Below are positions 26,606 through 35,971 of a DNA stretch of 64,000 nucleotides, in pieces. How positions within the stretch are numbered: position 1 is the first letter of the stretch; every line of letters begins with the position of its first letter. A program made the position numbers and the translations under genes. This DNA comes from Clostridium hydrogenum (GTDB taxonomy: Bacteria > Bacillota > Clostridia > Clostridiales > Clostridiaceae): NCBI RefSeq assembly GCF_021432385.1, contig NZ_JAEACT010000002.1, positions 2,407,501 through 2,471,500 on the forward strand, read 5' to 3'. A model generated the notes under the pieces. That model was not told the origin of the DNA, did not search any database, and saw nothing but the letters and a program-made list of their open reading frames with translations.

Positions 26606-26780
26606 CATACTCATATATTATAATCGTTTATAAGTAAAATGAATATGTTTTTTTCAAATTTTTTCTATTTTTTTTATATATATAATTAAAAAACTATATA
26701 AATATAAATATTTATATAGTAATCAATACATATTGTATTAGAAATATTTTCTAGAATAATTAACTATTTTGTGACCAATT

Positions 26781-27749
26781 TTATTGTAACTTTTTCCTTG
26801 TAAAATCAAAAAATCTATTATAACTTTCAGTTTCCATGTCATATGGAGATTTATCTATTGTAACATTCTTAATCCCTTCTCCATCAAACTCTATTGTACC
26901 ATTAAAAACAAAAGTTGCATTTCCTATAAATTCAACCATGTACTTATTACCATTATATTTATGAACTATAGTCTTTATGGCTCCACCATCATTAAAAATA
27001 TTAACCGGATAATCAAATTTAACATTTTCACTTAAAGCTGCCACTACACTTGATGCAGTCATTGCAGTTCCGCAAGATTTCGTTAACCCAACTCCTCTTT
27101 CATATGTTTTAACATAAACATTACCTTCATTAAAAACCTTTAAAAAACTAATATTAACTCCATTAGGAAGAATGCTCTTAGTGCTATTTCCTTTAACACC
27201 AACCTCTATAAGTTCTTTTTCATCTATTTTATCCGTAAGCGCTATCAAATGTGGATTTGTAATACTAACAGCTGTAAACTTAAGCTCCTCGGATAATTCT
27301 GGTATATTTTCAAAAAGAACTCTATCGCTCTTAGATTTTATGGGAAGAGAATTTGAATCAAGACTTATTGAGTCTATATAAATTTTTACGGTTTTAACAC
27401 CAATATATAAATCCTCTTCTTTTTCAACTATATATTTTGCTTTCATGGTTTCAATTTCAACTTTATCTTTATGCAACATTTCCATTACATATCTTCCAAC
27501 GCACCTTAAACCATTTCCACACATTTCAGCTTCTGAACCATCAGAATTAAATATTCTCATTTTTGCATCACTTGTTATACTTTTTTGTACAAATAAAATT
27601 CCATCTGCACCAATAAGTTTCTTTCTATTACAACCTAATATAGATAATTGTTTTCTAGCATCATCGTCAAAATTATATTTATTATTATACTCATCAATTA
27701 GTATAAAATCATTTCCTGTACCATGACATTTTAACATATTAATATCCAT
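26781..27749 (-). CDS. dapF: Diaminopimelate epimerase
   Basis: Converts LL- to meso-diaminopimelate for lysine and peptidoglycan. The two catalytic cysteines are C77 in MCGNG and C226 in SCGTAM, and the N-terminal HGTGNDF block is standard. 322 residues is about 45 longer than usual; the excess is a C-terminal extension without recognisable features. The ATG at 27749 follows AAAGGACG at a long spacing. Other lysine genes are not adjacent. Confidence 0.92.
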   Translation of the reverse strand: MDINMLKCHGTGNDFILIDEYNNKYNFDDDARKQLSILGCNRKKLIGADGILFVQKSITSDAKMRIFNSDGSEAEMCGNGLRCVGRYVMEMLHKDKVEIETMKAKYIVEKEEDLYIGVKTVKIYIDSISLDSNSLPIKSKSDRVLFENIPELSEELKFTAVSITNPHLIALTDKIDEKELIEVGVKGNSTKSILPNGVNISFLKVFNEGNVYVKTYERGVGLTKSCGTAMTASSVVAALSENVKFDYPVNIFNDGGAIKTIVHKYNGNKYMVEFIGNATFVFNGTIEFDGEGIKNVTIDKSPYDMETESYNRFFDFTRKKLQ

Positions 27750-27959
27750 CTAAAAACACGTCCTTTATAATCAATTAAACTCTTATTAGGCATCTTAAAG
27801 AAAATAGCTTTTAAATAAACTTATTATTTTTTAGTATGCCTTACTTCACGTACACGTATTACTACCTTTATACTAATTATATCACCATAAATAGAATAAA
27901 ACTAGATTATATTTATTCAGATTGCAGAATACAAAGTGCAAATAGCATATATGTAATTA

Positions 27960-28757
27960 CTATTTTAATTCATTTATATTTAATTCTGCCATTGCAACCC
28001 CGTTATTATTATAGCTTGTTTCTATTGTATGATTATACGTATTTTTATCATAACTATTCGCTTTATCACAATCTAGCACAACATTTATATTACAATTTTC
28101 ACTTGTGCTAAAAATTATATTTTTTTGCAACTTCTCATTTTTTAATACTTGTATGTTAATATCCTCAATTTTATCATTGCCTTTTATTTTTTGTGGCATT
28201 TTATTAGAATTTTCTTTAACCGAATTAACTGCTTTTGCAGCATCGCTTATTTTATAATTTAATTCATCAGTACTGTATCTTACATCACTAATATTATATC
28301 TAGTTATTAAGTCTGAAACATTACTTGATAAATTATCGTCACTTGAAGTAATTATAATTGAATCTACCTTTTTTACATTGTATTTATCTAATATATTAAA
28401 TATCTCCTTGGATTTATTTAATTCTTTAGGTGCATCCACTAGTATATTTTTACCATTATACTGCATAAGAACACTTTCTCCATTTTCAATTATACGAATC
28501 ATAAATTGCTTTTTTGTTGTATTTGAATTCGTATTAGATATTTTTGATGAATCCTGTTTAATATTTTTACTATACATTGTATACTTAGAATTTTCCGCTG
28601 GAACTGTACAAAATCCAACTATTGCTACCACCATGGAAAGAAAAGTCATAATAGTAAAAAATATATTTATTCTTTTTTTAATCAATCTTATTATTAAAGA
28701 AATTATACCAAAAACCATGCTAAAAATAGCACCAAATATAACACAAAAAACTGCCAT
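27960..28757 (-). CDS. Membrane-anchored ComEC-type beta-lactamase-fold protein lacking the metal site
   Basis: 265 residues with two N-terminal membrane helices (about 1-23 and 31-50), then an extracytoplasmic domain from about residue 85. That part follows the pattern of ComEC/Rec2 metallo-beta-lactamase domains: ENGESVLMQYNGKNILVDAP, then NVKKVDSIIIT. The next element should be H-x-H-x-D-H, but here it reads SSDDNLSS (138-145), so all metal-binding histidines are lost. It is therefore probably a non-catalytic relative used for binding or structure. It is preceded by AGAGGTGAAGG and stands alone between dapF and the YmfI-like gene. The assignment rests on pattern only. Confidence 0.6.
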   Translation of the reverse strand: MAVFCVIFGAIFSMVFGIISLIIRLIKKRINIFFTIMTFLSMVVAIVGFCTVPAENSKYTMYSKNIKQDSSKISNTNSNTTKKQFMIRIIENGESVLMQYNGKNILVDAPKELNKSKEIFNILDKYNVKKVDSIIITSSDDNLSSNVSDLITRYNISDVRYSTDELNYKISDAAKAVNSVKENSNKMPQKIKGNDKIEDINIQVLKNEKLQKNIIFSTSENCNINVVLDCDKANSYDKNTYNHTIETSYNNNGVAMAELNINELK

Positions 28758-28848
28758 ACCTTCACCTCTACATATATATTTATACTGGTGATTATTGACA
28801 GTTTTCTATTATTATATTCAATTCAGTGCATAATCTTAGTACTTAATT

Positions 28849-29595
28849 TTAAATCATTCCCCCATCAACAGTTATAACTTGTGCTGTAATATAAGAGGAC
28901 TCATCACTAGCTAAAAAAGCAGCAACTTTAGCCACTTCCTCTGTCTTTCCAAATTTCATCATAGGTATTTCATTTTTAAGTTGGCTTCGTTCATCTTCTG
29001 AAAAACATTTATTCATATCTGTATCGATAACTCCTGGTGAAATTGCATTAACCCTTATACCTGATGCTCCTAGTTCCTTTCCAAGTGACTTTGTAAATGA
29101 ATTTATCGCACCTTTTGTTGCAGAATATAACACTTCACAAGAAGCACCTACATTGCCCCATATTGATGAAATATTTATTATAGTTCCACATTTTCTTTCA
29201 ATCATACTTCGTACAGCATAACTTGTACAATTATAAACCCCTTTAAAATTTACATTCATTATTTCATCAAAATCTAGTTCAGACATATCTATGAAAAGTC
29301 CAACTTTGGATATTCCTGAGTTGTTTACAAGTATATCTACCTTACCATACTTATTAGCAATGTCTTGAAACATTTCTTTAACCGTATTATTTAAACTAAC
29401 ATCACATTGATAAATAATGCCATTGCCCTTATTTTCTTTTATAATTTCTAAAGTTTTCTCCGCACCATTTCTGTCACTTTTATAATTTATTACCACCCAA
29501 ACTCCATGTTTAGATAATTCTACCGCTATAGCCCTACCTATTCCCCTTGAAGCACCTGTAATTACCGCCACCTTGCCATTTAAATCGTCATACAC
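28849..29595 (-). CDS. Short-chain reductase, YmfI-like (EF-P 5-aminopentanone reductase) or FabG paralogue
   Basis: 248 residues with TGASRGIGRA, NNSGIS and the catalytic Y-x3-K in LYSATKGA. The stretch SSIWGNVGASCEVLYS is typical of the YmfI group, which in Bacillus reduces the modification on translation factor EF-P, rather than of FabG in fatty acid synthesis. It begins with GTG at 29595, and trmB ends 20 bases upstream on the same strand, so a tRNA/translation context fits. Other members of the YmfI neighbourhood are not present. A general 3-oxoacyl reductase is the alternative. Confidence 0.75.
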   Translation of the reverse strand: MYDDLNGKVAVITGASRGIGRAIAVELSKHGVWVVINYKSDRNGAEKTLEIIKENKGNGIIYQCDVSLNNTVKEMFQDIANKYGKVDILVNNSGISKVGLFIDMSELDFDEIMNVNFKGVYNCTSYAVRSMIERKCGTIINISSIWGNVGASCEVLYSATKGAINSFTKSLGKELGASGIRVNAISPGVIDTDMNKCFSEDERSQLKNEIPMMKFGKTEEVAKVAAFLASDESSYITAQVITVDGGMI

Positions 29596-29615
29596 AAAAC
29601 ATCATCCCTTTAAAT

Positions 29616-30251
29616 TTATATACGTTCGGCAATTAAAAACTTTATTTTTACACCTTGGTCAGAAAATTTCTTTTCATACTCCGTTACTATATTTCCTTCG
29701 AAGCCACTATTATGTAAATCATAAGTAATATACTTAATTTCAAAACCACATTCTGCAAAATATTCTTGTGATTCTATAAACAATTCATCATCATCTGTTT
29801 TAAACCAAATTTGACTTTTACTTTTTAAAAATTCTTTGTATTTATTTAAAAATTTTGTATGAGTTAATCTTCTTTTTTTATGTCTGTCCTTAGGCCATGG
29901 ATTACAGAAATTAATATATATTCTGCTAACTTCATCCTTATCAAATATTTCATTAATAAATGCTATTTGCAGTGGTACAGTTCTAACATTATCAATTTCA
30001 GCTTCAACAATTTTTCTAAGTGCCAACACTACAACTTCATCTTTAAGATCTATAGCAATATAGTTTTTATCCGGATTTTTAAGTGCACTTTGTAAAACAA
30101 ATTCTCCCCTGCCGCATCCTAATTCAAGGTAAATGTCATTATTATTTGTAAAAACTTCTTTCCATTTTCCTTTATACTCACTTGGATTTGTTATGCACAA
30201 CGGACTAGCTTCCATCTCCGGTCTTGCCCACCACTTTTTTCTAAGCCTCAT
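29616..30251 (-). CDS. trmB: tRNA (guanine-46-N7)-methyltransferase
   Basis: Methylates G46 in the variable loop of tRNAs using S-adenosylmethionine. 211 residues, normal length. The SAM loop ELGCGRGEF is near residue 43, and the substrate-binding signature [15 protein letters not shown] is near 117-131. The ATG at 30251 follows AAGGAGA. It is probably co-transcribed with the YmfI-like reductase downstream. Confidence 0.95.
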   Translation of the reverse strand: MRLRKKWWARPEMEASPLCITNPSEYKGKWKEVFTNNNDIYLELGCGRGEFVLQSALKNPDKNYIAIDLKDEVVVLALRKIVEAEIDNVRTVPLQIAFINEIFDKDEVSRIYINFCNPWPKDRHKKRRLTHTKFLNKYKEFLKSKSQIWFKTDDDELFIESQEYFAECGFEIKYITYDLHNSGFEGNIVTEYEKKFSDQGVKIKFLIAERI

Positions 30252-30280
30252 TATTTTTTCTCCTTATTAACGTTATTAAA

Positions 30281-30376
30281 GATATACCATTGTGAAACTT
30301 AAAATTTATTTGTACCAAAATGCCATCTTCTAGGCATTTTGGTGCACATAAATTTCAATAGTTGCACTGGTATATC
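30281..30376. repeat. Palindromic repeat, family B, copy 2
   Basis: 96 bp, opening GATATACCA and closing TGGTATATC, with central CAAAATGCC facing GGCATTTTG across ATCTTCTA. This is the best-paired copy of the family. It fills the gap between trmB and the M50 protease gene. Confidence 0.85.
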
Positions 30377-30392
30377 TATGAAGATATACTTA

Positions 30393-31034
30393 TTATTTTA
30401 TAATTGATATAAAAATATTTGTCAAATAATTTTGCGGTATACCTATTATGTAGCTTGCTATGGAATTTCCACCAATCACTGGTACTATTATAATAAGAAG
30501 TATTATCATTTGATATCTATATAATGAATCCGCAATATTATAAAATACTTTAGGAAATAAATCCCTAAGTATATGAAATCCATCTAATCCTGGTATAGGA
30601 ATTAAATTAAACAAGAATAACATACAATTAATTGAAACCGTAAAAACAGCTATCCAATAAACTATAATTCCAACTTCATTAACAGCAAAAAATTTTTGTA
30701 TAATTCCAGCTAAAATACCAAAAACAAAAGCTACTAAAAGATTTGCTAGCGGCCCTGCTAAAGACACCTTTAAATCATCTTTATAATAATGCTTATATGC
30801 ATTCGGATTAGTTTCTACAGGTTTAGCCCATCCAAAACCAACTAAAAGTATCATTATAAAACCTATTATATCAATGTGTGCTAGTGGATTTAGTGTAATT
30901 CTACCTTGAAATTTAGGTGTCTTATCTCCTAACTTATCTGCTACAATTGCATGTGCATATTCATGAAAAGTAAAGGCTATAAGTATTGCTGGTAACATAA
31001 GCATTTTATTTATTATTGACTGCTTTAAATCCAA
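30393..31034 (-). CDS. Site-2-type intramembrane metalloprotease (M50 family)
   Basis: 213 residues from the TTG at 31034, which has GGAGGG six bases upstream; the GTG at 31052 sits almost on its own ribosome site. The zinc motif HEYAH lies in the first membrane helix (H24, H28) and the second conserved motif IPIPGLDGFH lies in a later helix. It belongs to the small soluble-domain-free group without PDZ that is widespread in clostridia. Its substrate is unknown. It stands between repeat elements and is probably transcribed alone. Confidence 0.88.
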   Translation of the reverse strand: MDLKQSIINKMLMLPAILIAFTFHEYAHAIVADKLGDKTPKFQGRITLNPLAHIDIIGFIMILLVGFGWAKPVETNPNAYKHYYKDDLKVSLAGPLANLLVAFVFGILAGIIQKFFAVNEVGIIVYWIAVFTVSINCMLFLFNLIPIPGLDGFHILRDLFPKVFYNIADSLYRYQMIILLIIIVPVIGGNSIASYIIGIPQNYLTNIFISIIK

Positions 31035-31173
31035 AACAATCCCTCCATTCACATCTCCTTTTACAAGGCATATTCGTAACCCTTTAATTATATCAGACTT
31101 TGTAATAAAATAAACAAAAAATATTGTAAAATAACTAATAATTTTTTCTATAATAAAAAAATTATTGCGAAGT

Positions 31174-31359
31174 AAGTGTATTGCAGGATATTAAATAAAA
31201 TTAATAAATCTAAGGCAAAAACCTTTAAAAGCCTAAGAAGTTTCAATAACTCGCTGGAGAAACGCTCAGACAATTGAAACGTCTAAGCCTTTTAAAGGTT
31301 TTTACCTAAGATTTATAAAATTTTATTTAAATCATCCTACAACACACCTACTTCGCAAT
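31174..31359. repeat. Long palindromic element, family C, copy 1
   Basis: 186-bp near-perfect palindrome with ends ATTGCGAAG and CTTCGCAAT; the arms run for about 80 bases each and end in a loop near 31245-31270. It shares end sequence and internal words (AATAAAATTAATAAA, TTAAA, TAAGA) with copy 2. No gene is seen in 31060-31544, apart from a possible decayed reading frame at 31360-31530. Confidence 0.85.
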
Positions 31360-31544
31360 GTACATGGTTTTAAATGTAAGAACACATACCAGAGGCTTGG
31401 GTGTAAGCCCATTAAGATTCTTGAACCTATATTATTAATTTCTAGTGTTCCATTTCAAGGATATAAATTAATCAAAAATATTAGCGTACCTACGGAATTT
31501 TGGTGTAGTACAGGAAAATGGTTTTTAGATTAGAAAATAATTAT

Positions 31545-31861
31545 ATATTGTGAAATAAAGATGTAGTGGATTAATCAAAGAACCTTTGGCAGGTGTATGA
31601 AAAAAATGATGTTAGTGAATAGTGGCGAAAAAATTTCTAAAATAAAATTGTATAAAACTTAGTGGGAAATTTTTTAAAACTTTAGAGCTTTAGATTGTTT
31701 GAGCTAATCTTTGCGAGTTCTCGAAAGCTCTTAAGCTTTAAAAAATTTGCCGCTTAGTTTTATTAATTTTATTTAGGATTTTGAGCCGCTATTCACTAAC
31801 ATCATTTTTCTGCACCTGCCAAAGGTTCTTTGATTTTGCACTACACTTTAGTTCGCAATAT
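31545..31861. repeat. Long palindromic element, family C, copy 2
   Basis: 317-bp palindrome. Left arm 31545-about 31690, right arm about 31725-31861, roughly 135 bases each with few mismatches (for example CAAAGAACCTTTGGCAGGTG repeated as its complement). The outer end is ATATTGTGAA on the left and TTCGCAATAT on the right. The last base touches the stop codon of the phosphatase gene (31862-31864). It could form a very long hairpin in the phosphatase transcript. Confidence 0.88.
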
Positions 31862-33538
31862 TTATTTATCTATCATAACCATGTTAAATTGAGTATTATA
31901 TTCACAGTTAAAGCCTTTTTCATTTAATGCATCTATAGAAACATTACCACTCTTTGAAAGTTGATCAGCTGTAAATGTATATACATCTTTTCCTATTGTC
32001 AATGTATGTGCTTTAGAATCGTAAGTTCCATCTAAATAAGCAGCAACATATTTCAAATTAATATATGCTTTTCCACTTATCACTTCAGCTTGATTACTTC
32101 CAAATGCTATTGGAGTTCCATATACAACTAATCTTGCATCTGTACCTATAGCATTTACTTCAGGATTTGTAGAATCAACATTATATGCTGTTGGAAGAGT
32201 TACTTTTGTGCTGTTAGCTGGATTATCTTTATCTATAACAAAATCATCAACTACAGTTCCATCTTCCTTAGTAGCCTTTATATCAAGTTTATCACCATTT
32301 AATTGAACTGATTCATAACATGGCATATCATTTGGATCATAGAAGAACGCATCCCACACTTTTGAAGATAAATCAGGATAATATTTTGCTCCGCTTCTGC
32401 CAGTTACATAATAAACAGTTCCTTTTGAATAATCACTGTAATACTTTCCATCATTCATAGCATATGTTCTTGAAACTCCATGATCATGACCGTTAAATAC
32501 AACATCAACATGATGTTTTTCTATTATAGGATCAAAAATATTTTTAAGTGTAACATTTGCTCTTGAAGCTTTGTTATAATATGGAGTCTTGTGGAAGAAA
32601 ACAAAGTTCCATTTTGCAGTACTAGCACTTAAATCTTTATCAAGCCAATCAGCTTGTTTTTGTAAAAACGAGTTATCGTTAGGAGCTTCTTCATCTTCTT
32701 GGCTATCTAAAACTACAAAATGAGCATTACCATAATTATATGAATATGTTTGTCCCTTATAGCCATCTGGTCCATTTTGTGGAACTTTAAATTGATTTAC
32801 AAAATATTGAGGTTTAGTTGAATTCCAATCAGCCGCATCGTATGTTTCATGATTTCCTTGAACCACCATGTCAGGAATCGTATCTATTACTCCACTTGCC
32901 GCATCAAACCAATTATTCCAATGTATATAATCCTGTCCCTTTTCAACAAGATCCCCCATGTTTATCATAAACTTAGCATCTTTATTTGCATTATATGCTG
33001 CATGTAAATTTTTATTCCAAGGTGCATAGTTAGGTACAGCTGCATTACCACTTTGGCTATCACCAAAAACTAAAAATTTAAAATTACTTGTATTAGATGC
33101 CTCCGTAGTAAATGTCCTAAAGGCACTCCAGTTTTCTCCATTACCAACTCTATATATATATTTTGTACCTGGATTTAATCCTTTTAATTCTACTGAAAAA
33201 ACATTCATACTTCCTTGATGATCATCTGTTGGTGCTGTAGTAAAAACCTCCTTAGTGGCATCTGCAGTTTGCATAACATAACCATCTTCGGCGTTTAAAG
33301 ACATGTACTGTATAACATTTTTATCTACTGCTTTATTTGTTCTCCAAGTTACATTTTGTGTTGTTGTTGGATCTTCTGACCATGTAAGTGTTATATGATC
33401 TGGTGTTGCTGTAGCATTTAAATCTGAATTTATGCTTGTACCATCATAAGCAGCAAAAACTTTTCCAGATCCCCCCAAAACTACAGTTGAAATAGTCATA
33501 ACCGCTGCCACCATTACAGATATGGTTCTCTTATTCAT
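31862..33538 (-). CDS. Secreted purple acid phosphatase-like metallophosphoesterase
   Basis: 558 residues. A signal peptide (about 1-30, ending GGSGKVFAA) is followed by a fibronectin-like purple-acid-phosphatase N-domain (about 42-145), the metallophosphatase core, and a C-terminal copper amine oxidase N-type domain (about 465-558) often used by clostridia for surface attachment. Core metal motifs are all present: GD at 159-160, GDLVEKG at 195-201, GNHE at 228-231, H316 and GHDH at 350-353. It probably frees phosphate from organic esters outside the cell. The ATG at 33538 follows GAGGAGTG. TTAACA words upstream (33610-33650) resemble parts of a PhoP box but are not regular enough to claim. 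Confidence 0.9.
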   Translation of the reverse strand: MNKRTISVMVAAVMTISTVVLGGSGKVFAAYDGTSINSDLNATATPDHITLTWSEDPTTTQNVTWRTNKAVDKNVIQYMSLNAEDGYVMQTADATKEVFTTAPTDDHQGSMNVFSVELKGLNPGTKYIYRVGNGENWSAFRTFTTEASNTSNFKFLVFGDSQSGNAAVPNYAPWNKNLHAAYNANKDAKFMINMGDLVEKGQDYIHWNNWFDAASGVIDTIPDMVVQGNHETYDAADWNSTKPQYFVNQFKVPQNGPDGYKGQTYSYNYGNAHFVVLDSQEDEEAPNDNSFLQKQADWLDKDLSASTAKWNFVFFHKTPYYNKASRANVTLKNIFDPIIEKHHVDVVFNGHDHGVSRTYAMNDGKYYSDYSKGTVYYVTGRSGAKYYPDLSSKVWDAFFYDPNDMPCYESVQLNGDKLDIKATKEDGTVVDDFVIDKDNPANSTKVTLPTAYNVDSTNPEVNAIGTDARLVVYGTPIAFGSNQAEVISGKAYINLKYVAAYLDGTYDSKAHTLTIGKDVYTFTADQLSKSGNVSIDALNEKGFNCEYNTQFNMVMIDK

Positions 33539-33646
33539 TGACCTTCACTCCTCTTATTTCTTTATAAAAGATAAACACCTTTAATTTCGTTCATCCTCAA
33601 AGAGTATATACTGCCAATGTTAAATCGGTTTTGTGAATTGTTAATT

Positions 33647-33689
33647 TTCCATTAATAGTATATTAAACATAAATAACGTATTAATGGAA
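33647..33689. other. Inverted repeat upstream of the phosphatase gene
   Basis: 11-bp perfect arms TTCCATTAATA (33647-33657) and TATTAATGGAA (33679-33689), about 110-150 bases before the ATG. It could be a regulator site or part of the promoter region; no binding protein can be named. Confidence 0.4.
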
Positions 33690-33706
33690 ATATAACTATA
33701 AAAAAA

Positions 33707-33757
33707 GCTGTTAGTCTAAAAAAGTTAAGTATAAAACAACTTTTTTAGGCTAGCAGC
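33707..33757 (-). terminator. Terminator of the YkuD/glycosidase/propeller operon
   Basis: 20-bp arms 33707-33726 and 33738-33757 with two G-T pairs. On the minus strand the stem is followed by TTTTTTTAT. It lies 18 bases after the propeller-like gene. Confidence 0.85.
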
Positions 33758-33775
33758 CTTTATAGAACTTTGTTT

Positions 33776-34921
33776 TTAATTTAATTTTGTTTCTATAAGT
33801 TTACCCGTATCTTGATTAAAACTTATTACATCATCATCTGACATGCCAAAGTATTTTCCATCAAAAGTAGTTTTCTTGTTTGTTTTTTCATTTTTAACAA
33901 ATCCTTTTAAATTATCTATGGTATATATATCCCCATATGGCGATATATATATATTCTCTGGAGTAACAGTTTCATTTAAATGAAGTTCACTCCAACTAGG
34001 ATTAAATGAATCATTACTATAGGTTGTTTTCTTTTTTCCAATAGAATTATTACTTTTTATATTACTATTTGAACTAATTGAATTAGTCGTATCTTCAGAT
34101 TTTAAGGATGCATAGTATATAGTCGTTATACTTCCATTTTCAAGTTTACCAATATATACGTATCCATTAGTATCGTCTACGCCTAGAAGTTTGCATTGGT
34201 CAACACCATCTATATTTACTGGCTGAGTTTCCTGGTTTTGGTCTGTTATATATACTTTTTTATCAACTTCATCCTCATATACAAGTTTATCTTCTGGCTT
34301 AAAAATATAATAATCACCTATGTTGTGTATTGGTAAATCCATTTGCTCTAGTCCATTTGATATATCAAGCCTATAGATATACCTTCTTAGTGATTCCTTA
34401 CTAGTTGCAACTTTAATGAAAGTATGTGTGCTAATATTATTCTGCTTTATGTCTATAAATTTCAAATTATATCCTAAGTTATATTTTTGCATTTCATCGT
34501 TTGAGTCACGATTTAAATCCTTTGAATTAGTAACTGGATTATATGTATAGGCTTGAAATTGAGAACCATCTTTTTCCAAAATCATTATAGCATCTCTATC
34601 TATAAGCCAGCATAATCCAACGTTTGTAGGACTGACGTCCAAATCTATTTTATTAATTTTTCCATCTAACATATTTACAACATAGTATTGATTTTGTGAA
34701 TAATAATACGCATATTTTCCTGATTGCGATATTTTTATTTGATCAGCATCTTTTGGTATAAATACTGAAATATTATTAATCTTTTTTGTAGTATTCTGTA
34801 TTTGTTTACCTACTACTTTAGTTGTGGAACCAAAGTAATAATTGTTAAAATAATATAGAATACCAGTTTGAACAATCACAGAAACAATTACCCAAATAAT
34901 AACATTTCTAACTTTCTTCAT
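33776..34921 (-). CDS. Membrane-anchored propeller-like protein, cassette copy 1
   Basis: 381 residues, not a family I can name. One N-terminal membrane helix (about 7-25), then an extracytoplasmic part with repeated short strands of the kind seen in beta-propellers (KYAYYYSQNQYYVVNM, GLCWLIDRDAIMIL, KLVYEDEVDKKVYI, GYVYIGKLENG). It is homologous along its length to the protein at 36963-38021, and both lie 11-14 bases behind a phosphodiester glycosidase gene. A Ser/Asn-rich insert (about 280-305) is missing from the paralogue. It may bind or present a surface polymer for the glycosidase. The ATG at 34921 follows AAGGAGAA. Confidence 0.7.
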   Translation of the reverse strand: MKKVRNVIIWVIVSVIVQTGILYYFNNYYFGSTTKVVGKQIQNTTKKINNISVFIPKDADQIKISQSGKYAYYYSQNQYYVVNMLDGKINKIDLDVSPTNVGLCWLIDRDAIMILEKDGSQFQAYTYNPVTNSKDLNRDSNDEMQKYNLGYNLKFIDIKQNNISTHTFIKVATSKESLRRYIYRLDISNGLEQMDLPIHNIGDYYIFKPEDKLVYEDEVDKKVYITDQNQETQPVNIDGVDQCKLLGVDDTNGYVYIGKLENGSITTIYYASLKSEDTTNSISSNSNIKSNNSIGKKKTTYSNDSFNPSWSELHLNETVTPENIYISPYGDIYTIDNLKGFVKNEKTNKKTTFDGKYFGMSDDDVISFNQDTGKLIETKLN

Positions 34922-34935
34922 ACAATTCTCCTTTA

Positions 34936-35949
34936 CTATGGTTCTATGTATAACATATCTGGAATTGCTCTTTCGCCAGTCGAACTAGATGGATTATTTA
35001 TTAATTCGCCATTATAGTACATTGTACTAGATCCACCACCGTCAAGACACACTGCATTAACTGCACCTAACTTAAGCATAATATTTTGAACATCCTGTGC
35101 AGTTGCCCCCAAAGCTAATCCCTGTCTACCATCTATTACGAGAAATATAATTCTATTTTTATCATCTTGCCCAATTACAGTTCTAGGCTGTGGTCCTTCA
35201 AGATTTGTACCTTTTTCTATATTACGTTTACCGTTTTCAATAACATATGGAGCACCTGCAACAGCTTGAACAACACCTCTACTAATAAAATCATTTGGCG
35301 TACCGCTTTGACCTACAGAAAGTTTACCATTTTTATCAATAGTGACCATATCGTACCAAATTGGATGTTCTGAATCTTCATATTTAATTTGACCATCAGA
35401 TATAACTCCGTAATTTGGCACGGCACCAGGTCCATTTCCCTGTGGATCTTGAAAATGTCCGCCATTTATTGCAAGTATTCCATTATATTCCTTTGACATC
35501 TCACGAGTTGTTTGACCAACATATCCTATTTGCTTTGAAACACCTACTTTAACTCTTGTAGGATCATTTATTATATAAGCATAAGCATGACTATACGTTC
35601 CTCCGGTTCCATCGAAGTCGACTCTTTCTATACCGGTAACTTTATCCTCTTTTACATCCATTTTTGTAACTGCTGTATTTCCACTAGTTTTTTGTGGCTT
35701 ACTTTGTTCCTTTACTATTTCCGAAATTTTTTTATCACTAAAAAACATTTTCGCAATATACTGATGTTTTCCTGTTCCCATTAAAATAGTAATTACATTG
35801 TTTCTAAAATTTTTAAAAGGTCCATACATTCCATATGGAAGAATTGTAATTCCTGTAAATACTATTTCGAAAACAAGAAAAATTATAAACGTTTTTAATA
35901 AGCTACCTTTTTTTTTACTTTTCCCCTTATTTTTTTCCTTTCTATCCAT
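34936..35949 (-). CDS. Membrane-anchored phosphodiester glycosidase (NAGPA domain), cassette copy 1
   Basis: 337 residues: basic N-terminus, one membrane helix (about 20-40), a juxtamembrane region (41-75) conserved in the paralogue (YGPFKN, HQYIAKMFFSD), then a NAGPA domain. Signature blocks are NGGHF (162-166), PRTVIG (255-260), VIDGRQG (271-277) and LDGGGSSTM (302-310). The family is named for the enzyme that removes GlcNAc from GlcNAc-1-phosphate diesters; bacterial members probably act on phosphodiester-linked surface sugars. It is 22 bases behind the L,D-transpeptidase gene and 14 bases before the propeller-like gene. Confidence 0.85.
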   Translation of the reverse strand: MDRKEKNKGKSKKKGSLLKTFIIFLVFEIVFTGITILPYGMYGPFKNFRNNVITILMGTGKHQYIAKMFFSDKKISEIVKEQSKPQKTSGNTAVTKMDVKEDKVTGIERVDFDGTGGTYSHAYAYIINDPTRVKVGVSKQIGYVGQTTREMSKEYNGILAINGGHFQDPQGNGPGAVPNYGVISDGQIKYEDSEHPIWYDMVTIDKNGKLSVGQSGTPNDFISRGVVQAVAGAPYVIENGKRNIEKGTNLEGPQPRTVIGQDDKNRIIFLVIDGRQGLALGATAQDVQNIMLKLGAVNAVCLDGGGSSTMYYNGELINNPSSSTGERAIPDMLYIEP

Positions 35950-35971
35950 TGCAATTCCTCTCTATAAACCA

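Noticed and set aside
27836..28111. Plus-strand open frame rich in Tyr and Leu
   Set aside because: It overlaps the end of the ComEC-like gene, has no ribosome site and its composition reflects AT-rich antisense sequence.
33610..33650. PhoP box before the phosphatase gene
   Set aside because: TTAACA-like words occur, but their spacing is not the regular 11 bases expected.
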